Part shown: in pieces, positions 18,675 through 23,990 of the stretch
How positions within the stretch are numbered: position 1 is the first letter of the stretch
Layout: every line of letters starts with the position of its first letter
Assembly: GCA_001642005.1 (NCBI GenBank)
Contig: LWCA01000539.1
Span: 1-23,990 of the forward strand
Direction: 5' to 3'
DNA length: 23,990 nucleotides
Origin: Intoshia linei
Taxonomy: Eukaryota > Orthonectida > Rhopaluridae
Program-made: the position numbers and the translations under genes
The notes under the pieces: generated by a model
The model's database searches: none
Told to the model about the DNA's origin: nothing
What the model saw: only the letters and a program-made list of their open reading frames with translations

Positions 18675-19234
18675 TCCTGTATTTGGAAATATAGAATACA
18701 TTCTTTCGCTATTATTCGGTAAACTAAAACTTGATTCACATTAATCAACGTTTATTGAATTTAAAAATATTTAAAAATGCCAAATCCTCTTTTAATTTCA
18801 CATTAAATATCTTTCCATTCCATTTAGTTTTCAATGCTCTACTATATTGAAAATGCTAAAGAATACATAAATGTATGCATGTATTTTTTTATTTTTTGAA
18901 AATACCATTATTATGATAGTGCAAAGTATCGGAAAATATAATGATGCTGTTACAATAATGTTTAAGCACAGAGAGTATACTCCAATCACTAAAATATTTT
19001 TATAAAAATATTATTTGAAATTACAGGTTTTCAGCAAGAATTCTTTCAATATTGGAAAAAAATTACGACATATTCCCTAAATATTGGTTTGTAGTGAATA
19101 ATAGCAAAAATTTCCATCAATTTAGATTATAATTAATCCCATTAATAGCTAAATTTAGGTGGATTGTATTAAATATTGTTAAATATATTAGTTGATCAAA
19201 AAAATGACAATACTTTGAGACCTATATTTCTTAA

Positions 19235-19351
19235 GGTTTCATTCCTACTCCTCTTAAAGATACGCAAATATTGTGCACTATTTGTTTAAATGTTTTTTCT
19301 AATGAACCTATGAATTCATCCAGATTACAAGATCATTTGAGTAATGTCTGT
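19235..19351 (+). pseudogene. BED-type zinc finger relic of a hAT (ZBED-like) transposase
   Basis: The frame reads 'ILCTICLNVFSNEPMNSSRL' followed by 'QDHLSNVC'. This matches the BED finger of ZBED5-type hAT transposases (C-x2-C...SNE-x-M-x-x-S-x-L-x-x-HL), with the last ligand apparently Cys in place of the usual His. The frame begins right after a TAA and ends at a TAA (19400-19402). No catalytic core follows, so this is an isolated N-terminal fragment. Confidence 0.65.
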
Positions 19352-19697
19352 TTATTTATTTGTTCCAGTTTATTTAAGAAAGTAAGGGTATTCGAGTTTT
19401 AAAAATTTTATATTCTTATAACAGTTTTTCCAGATTGATGCTTTATCGTAATTTTCAATTTGAAATATTGAGTCCTTCAAGGTTAAAAACCTCAATTGTC
19501 CTTTGTTTTTAAATTCAAACCAGTCCTAGAATTATTCAAAAATACACATTCTAATAAAAAATTTTAAATTCATAAGCATTTGCATCACCAAACGAAGCTA
19601 TATTTAATTTAATCGTGAGGAATTCAACCCTACATTTATAGAAAATAATAATTAATAGTGTTGGTATCGATATCACTAAACAAATTCTCACCACTAA

Positions 19698-20137
19698 CAG
19701 GGGCGGATCCAAGAGGCTAGTTAATGCAAAGTTAATAACAAAGCAAGCAATATATTTAACTTCACCAAAGGCGAAAAAATTTTTTAAGGGCGTCTAGTTT
19801 GATTTTAAAGCGTTTCTTTTAATTTAATTTAAAGGTTGTTATACAATAGTTTCCAAATTTGTATTTTTTTGTAAAAATAAAAAAATGATCTTCACAAAAA
19901 AAGAGAAATTAATTTTGTTTATTAAATAATCCTAAATCAATTAGGTCCAGTCTTCTTGGATGAAGTATTGCAAATTCATTAACTAAACTTTCAATATATA
20001 CTATAACATAATACATTATAGTCATAGTGGCAATTCATGAGGGCCAGTCCACATAGACGATTACCAATCATTGTTGATCTTAAAAAATTTGAAAATAAAA
20101 CGCAATATTTGCATAATCCACCCTTGAATCCGCCCTG
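19698..20137. mobile_element. hAT-like MITE with 5-bp TSD
   Basis: Left end CAGGGGCGGATCCAAGAGG; the right end read in reverse is CAGGGCGGATTCAAGGGTG, an 18-19 bp inverted repeat differing by one gap and a few bases. The flanks are ACTAA on both sides (19693-19697 and 20138-20142). CAGGGGCGGATCCA ends are common among animal hAT elements, and some hAT subgroups make TSDs shorter than 8 bp. The 440-bp body has no coding capacity. It lies just downstream of the ADAM-like exon, perhaps in an intron of that gene. Confidence 0.8.
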
Positions 20138-20163
20138 ACTAAGAATATTTTTTGAAACACTAT

Positions 20164-20303
20164 TTAACATATTACGTTATAACATTTTCCTCTGTAGCAG
20201 TCATATCCATCTTCCATATTTAACAGTTTATGATTTGATGTAGTATAGGTTAAACATTCCGATGTGTGATCAGCTTTACAGCAATGGTAGCATGAATCCA
20301 CAA
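20164..20303 (-). CDS. Exon with ADAM17/ADAM10-like cysteine-rich region (partial gene)
   Basis: After a clean acceptor (AAAATTAG) the minus strand reads 'DSCYHCCKADHTSECLTY', then 'MEDGYDCYRGKCYN'. The spacing C-x2-CC-x7-C-x16-C-x3-C is close to the membrane-proximal region of ADAM17 and ADAM10 (C-x2-CC...C...G-x-x-C-x(3,4)-YC/FC...G-x-C). These are membrane sheddases that cut Notch, cytokine precursors and similar targets. A donor-like GTAATA follows 'KCYN' at 20175; unspliced, the frame ends at TAA 20166-20164. The catalytic, disintegrin and transmembrane exons are not found in the window. This is either one exon of a long-intron gene or a relic. The domain call is moderate, and other cysteine-rich secreted domains remain possible. 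Confidence 0.45.
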
Positions 20304-21077
20304 CTAATTTTTATATTTAATATAATTTTTTTAAATGATAAATTTGGAATATAAGGTCATTTTTATATATTGTAAAAAAATCTATTTGAGTTTATCTCGA
20401 GGAGATGTCTCGAGTAGAGTAGGAAGTTCATCTCTGCCTATAACTAATCAACTAAAATTTCTTCTGTGTAGCGTCGTTTCTGTGATAATAAAAAAAAATT
20501 AAAAAGTTAGAAAGAGACTTATAAAATAATAAAGTACATGTAATTAAATTTTAAATAAGTCCATATTTATCTTATCAGCTAAGAATGAGTCTCTTTACAC
20601 GAAACTACTAATCAATACAGGATGATTATAATTATACACAAAATGAGATATACGTTCGAACCTCGATTAGGCATCATTTTTTGAAAAGTGCGCAAAATTA
20701 GAAGATTTAGTTAATTATCTAATTTTTCATTATCAAATTAATTGTTAATAAATTAATAGTGTAAATACCCACATTATTACAATATTTTATATTTGTTAGT
20801 ATTACGGTTCAACCCGACTTAGGTGGTATTTTCAGCTAAATTCAAGTAAAATCAAAATTTAAATAAAAAAAATTATCTGACACATAATGGAATAAGCTCA
20901 GATGTGTTATCGAATTTCACATTTCAAATTTGTTTATAAAGTTAATTAAGCTTAAAATCAAATGCATTATATTTGTATGTACCTAATTTTTTGAAAAATA
21001 ATTGTTGAAAAAGTAAATTCTAATCTAGAAATATATAGCCAAAGTAAATTATATATACATGTATAATTATGTATATC
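20304..21077. other. Spacer without recognisable gene
   Basis: AT-rich. It contains two CTCGAG sites 7 bp apart (around 20397-20416). Nothing coding could be supported; further ADAM-type exons were sought on the minus strand without success. Confidence 0.4.
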
Positions 21078-21185
21078 TATTAGGGTGTCACACATGTATA
21101 AGAATCTAGGATGAACCATGATGGTAGGGTGTATTTTATGAAAATGTGACACCCTAATACAGATAGTAGGGTGTTTCACATTTTA
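21078..21185. repeat. TAGGGTGT inverted-repeat cluster
   Basis: TATTAGGGTGTCACA (21078-21092) and its perfect inverse TGTGACACCCTAATA (21145-21159) enclose about 50 bp. Further direct TAGGGTGT copies occur at about 21125 and 21167, the last continuing TTCACATTTT as the inverse copy does. It may be a tiny palindromic MITE. Confidence 0.65.
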
Positions 21186-21603
21186 AAAATATTGTTGGTA
21201 ACAATAAATGGTAACAACTTTAAGTTAAAATTTTTGATAGTTTTACAAAAACAGATAATACCAAAAAAAATTTTTTTACCACGAATCAAGTCTCGCACGC
21301 AATTTTTATGATTCCATACAAAAATGTATACAAATATGATACAAATAAGTATACTACTAAAAATGTATATATTTATTTTTTACGGGTTTAATTTAAAATT
21401 GAAAGTCTTTTAAAAGTATAAATTACGTTAGCTATAACTAAATTTAAAAAGTTAATATGTATAATGAGAACATGGGATTCAACATAAAAAAACTGTGTAT
21501 CATAGTAACTACCATAATTCATTATTTACTAGAATAAAGTTCAGTTGTAACTTTTCTCTAATACTAATATCTAATAATATTTTAATAATTATTTTTATAA
21601 TGT

Positions 21604-21645
21604 ACTAGGTTGACTGTTATGTACTACGTACAAACAGGACCTAGC
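21604..21645. repeat. Imperfect palindrome around GTACTACGTAC
   Basis: ACTAGGTTGACTGTTATGTAC is followed by GTACAAACAGGACCTAG, imperfect inverse copies that could form a long hairpin. It lies within the inverted-repeat-bounded segment. Confidence 0.5.
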
Positions 21646-21747
21646 TCTGCCGAGGGCATATTTTTATTCTATAATTAAAAATAATATTCACGTTGAAAAT
21701 CTAACTTAAAAATCCTATTATTCACTATTATCAATGCTATAAATGAG

Positions 21748-21780
21748 TGGTTCCCAAACTTCTTTCAGGTGGAGCCGTCA
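21748..21780. mobile_element. Orphan hAT-type terminus
   Basis: GAGTGGTTCCCAAACTTC followed by GGTGGAGCCGTCA closely resembles the CAGTGGTTCCCAAACTTT left end of many animal hAT elements. No complementary right end is seen downstream, so the element is truncated or scrambled. Confidence 0.45.
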
Positions 21781-22603
21781 TATCACATTACTTTTACTTT
21801 AAAGTGAATATTCCATCTTAATTTTTTTAACATTTGCGTAAAGAATTTTAAAAACAATTGGCCCTGAAGATATATTTTGTTTAAATTAAAAATTATGATA
21901 ATATTTATGATTTTAAAATCCGTATCAGAATATATATTTTTAAATTCTCCAACTCGTTTGATTTTCAAAAAAGGACAATTGGAATTTTTGACCCGTAATA
22001 TATGAGTTTAGGAAGTTGAAATATATTTTGCTAACCTCTGGAATAAACTGTAATTGAAATTTGGACTTTATAAAATTCTAAGTCTGGTAGTTACAGAAAT
22101 AAACGGAAACACACACAAACAAAAATTGCGTAGTATATTACATAAATAAGGATAACTAAATTTAAAAAATTAAAATGTTTAGTGGCATCCAACGTAAAAA
22201 TACTGTTTATCTTAGTAACTATCATAATTCACTATTTCGTCGAATAAAGTAAAGTGACCAGAAAAAATACGTATTATCAATTTCAGTTTATTTGGTGTTA
22301 GATGTAAAGCAAAACTACTTATCTATGATGATGACGAATAAAAATTTTCGGCTTAAAATTTATTTCAAATAAACTAAAAGTGATGGTACGTTTTTTCTGG
22401 CCAATTTAAATAAAGTAAGTTATAAATTTTATCTAATATTTTTGTATGGAATCATAAAAATTTCGTGCAAGACTTCATTCGTGGTTAAAAATTTTTTTTG
22501 GGTGTGTCGTGAAAAAGTTTATGCCTATCAAAATTTTATACCTACCAATTGAACGATAATTGAGATCAATATAGAAACAGCATTACACTAACAAAAAAAG
22601 TAA

Positions 22604-22635
22604 TTGAGCACTGCTCAATTGCTCAATGAGCAGTG
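22604..22635. repeat. Nested palindromes of TGAGCA motifs
   Basis: TTGAGCACTGCTCAA (22604-22618) is a palindrome with 7-bp arms. Overlapping it, CACTGCTCA (22609-22617) and TGAGCAGTG (22627-22635) form a second 9-bp inverted repeat, so two alternative hairpins are possible. Confidence 0.7.
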
Positions 22636-22661
22636 ACATAAGCACACATAACAAACAAAAC

Positions 22662-22805
22662 ATAAGCCAGATTAATTTTAGGTTAAATAACAGTGTGCAA
22701 AATGAAGGAAATTGTGTATTGTTATAAGCCAAAATTAATTTAGGTTACATTTCCATTTGATTAAAAAATGAATGAATTTTGTTATTATAAGCCAAAATTA
22801 TACTA
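22662..22805 (+). repeat. Degenerate tandem repeat, period 62-63 bp
   Basis: ATAAGCCARAWTWAWTTTAGGTTA-type units start at 22662 and 22724, and a partial third (ATAAGCCAAAATTA) at 22787. Each unit ends in a GT/ATT-rich stretch leading into the next ATAAGCC. Confidence 0.6.
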
Positions 22806-23559
22806 TACTATTTTAGTCACATATATTAACTAAAATTAAATCCGTAGGTATAAAATTTTTCACGACGGGATGATGAAAAATTTTCGACCTACCAAAAAAA
22901 ATTTTTTTACACATAATTCACTCTGAACTGGCCATAAAAAAAAACCCTTAAAAATTTTACGGTGATTTATTTCATAAATTTTATTGAGCTTCAATACAAG
23001 ATTTTTAAATTTTATCAGTTTATGAAGAATAGATATTTAAAAAAATACTATAAAAAAATAATTCCTGAAAATTAAAAATTGATTTTGTTGTATAAAAATG
23101 GTAATTTACAAAAACGGCACACATTTATAATTATGTACTTATGAAATACATATCAACAAAATATCACACTTCAGAGTCTGAAGTTCAGATTTGAGAATGT
23201 TAATGTTTATTTGTCAAATTACAAAATTACAAATTGTCGATTACAAAATTTGATTGATGATTACATTCAAGGTAGAAAAACTATAAGTGAATTTCTAGGC
23301 GGAATTGCTTATAACTATGGCAAGTTTTTTTTGGATCTATAAATTTTGAAATTCGGACCTATAAATCTGAACTTTTTATACCTAATAGTAAAATATTTTA
23401 AATTTTTGGACTTAATAATTTTTTATTCCAATAGCAACAATTGAAAATAATTATACTATCTATTTATGACAAATTAATTAAAATTTAATAAAAAAATAAT
23501 ATTAATTGGTTTAATTTGTTGTTAAATTATAATGACAAACTGTATATTTTTTAATATTA
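22806..23559. other. Non-coding spacer with small inverted repeats
   Basis: No gene is seen. Contains CGTAGGTATAAAATTTTTCACGAC (22848-22871, inverse of a motif near 22508-22547) and the palindrome at 23168-23184. GAAGTTCAGATTT (23180-23192) is partly mirrored by AAATCTGAACTT at about 23365-23376. Confidence 0.4.
23168..23184. repeat. Perfect 17-bp palindrome
   Basis: ACTTCAGA-G-TCTGAAGT: 8-bp arms around one base. Confidence 0.75.
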
Positions 23560-23990
23560 TCGGTTTTAAAATTTCTTTCAATCTTTTGCAATCAGTTTTT
23601 TAAGCATTAGAGAAGCTTCGTTCTACGGCAGCTGAAGTTGATTGACAATTTTCAAATAGTTCATATATATACGGAAAAATATTATCATTCTTCAATTAGC
23701 AAATAACTCTAATGTCATTGTTTTCCAGGCGTTTCATAATGTATAATTTGATATTACATGGATTTTCTTCAAAATGGATATATTAGATAGCTTTCCAGGC
23801 TTTAATTATAGAAAAAGAGCAATCTTCACATTTTTTAATTAATTCATATATCATTTTGTAGTTTGATATAATTTTTAATTCTGATAGTAATGTTTCTTTG
23901 GATATTGCACATTTGGCTTGTCTAACTATGAGAGCATCACCTTCGAATTTGTTAACTATACGTTTTACAGTTGGTAAATGTTTTTCATAA
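23560..23990 (-). pseudogene. hAT transposase C-terminal region, degenerate, running off the window
   Basis: Read from 23989 down, the minus strand gives 'EKHLPTVKRIVNKFEGDALI' and continues to 'SIIKAWKAI' before a stop. After another stop it reads 'YIYELFENCQSTSAAVERSF' then 'SNA', and in the next frame 'LKKLIAKD'. The 'SAAVERSFS' and '(L/M)KK-(L/M)-(I/L)AKD' motifs are the hAT C-terminal dimerisation signature. At least three in-frame stops and frame changes show decay. The N-terminal part would lie beyond the window edge. Confidence 0.75.

Larger units (their letters stand above)
21263..22499. mobile_element. 1.24-kb segment bounded by about 63-bp inverted repeats
   Basis: The left arm 21263-21326 and the reverse complement of 22437-22499 match at roughly nine bases in ten, sharing for example CAATTTTTATGATTCCATAC / GAAATTTTTATGATTCCATAC and the ACCACGAAT core. 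Inside, about 105 bp at 21436-21540 recurs in direct orientation at 22151-22255 with visible divergence. A third partial copy of the terminal motif (TACCAAAAAAAATTTTTTTAC) lies at about 22889-22909. No transposase is recognised; probably a non-autonomous DNA element or a composite. Confidence 0.6.

Noticed and set aside
20651-20670. B-box-like ACGTTCGAACCTC
   Set aside because: TTCGAA is self-complementary, flanking bases do not form a T stem on either strand, and no A box lies at the right distance.
20967-21179. Minus-strand 70-codon ORF
   Set aside because: It lies across the TAGGGTGT inverted-repeat cluster, so its sequence is a product of the repeats.
21783-21968. Minus-strand 61-codon ORF
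   Set aside because: AT-rich chance frame inside the inverted-repeat-bounded segment, with no motif.

Overview
AT-rich (about three quarters A+T by eye) nuclear DNA of a eukaryote, most likely an animal. The recognisable genes are DRG2, histone H2A.Z, ubinuclein, an M13 (neprilysin-like) peptidase, a Rab GTPase, an EF-hand protein and an exon like the cysteine-rich region of ADAM17/ADAM10. The standard code is used. The striking genome trait is intron size: nearly every intron that could be placed by reading frame and homology is about 32-49 nt, most of them 35-41 nt. Very short introns with high A+T suggest a simplified or parasitic animal (dicyemid mesozoans are known for very short introns; orthonectids or myxozoans are other options). 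The species cannot be fixed from this window.

Layout. 1-601: the 3' end of a Ty3/Gypsy-type retroelement (integrase tail, polypurine tract, 271-bp LTR). 587-1574 (-): an unrecognised gene in three exons whose last codons run into the LTR. 2163-2657 (+): an EF-hand protein. 3058-3690 (-): a broken Rab gene. 3822-4892 (-): DRG2. 5359-7208: a decayed hAT-like transposon with a nested hAT MITE (6650-7040) that keeps its target-site duplication. 7715-8100: a 112/113-bp tandem repeat. 8101-10570 (-): an M13 peptidase gene carrying a frameshift and an in-frame stop, with an inverted-repeat element containing a 20-bp minisatellite in one intron. 10571-12051: mostly non-coding. 12052-16708: a compact block with a disordered acidic protein (+), H2A.Z (-) and ubinuclein (+); the first two end 17 nt apart, and the last two are divergent around a 346-bp spacer. 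16709-23990: transposon-rich, with a hAT element with perfect 8-bp TSDs (16827-17954), a BED-finger relic, a hAT MITE with 5-bp TSDs (19698-20137), an ADAM-like exon, a mosaic of inverted and direct repeats (21078-22935) and a hAT transposase C-terminal relic (about 23560-23990).

Functional reading. H2A.Z and ubinuclein (a HIRA-complex subunit) are both chromatin proteins and share one divergent promoter region. DRG2, H2A.Z and ubinuclein read intact once the micro-introns are removed. The Rab and M13 genes read as pseudogenes. hAT transposons dominate the repeats: at least four element bodies or termini and three transposase fragments.
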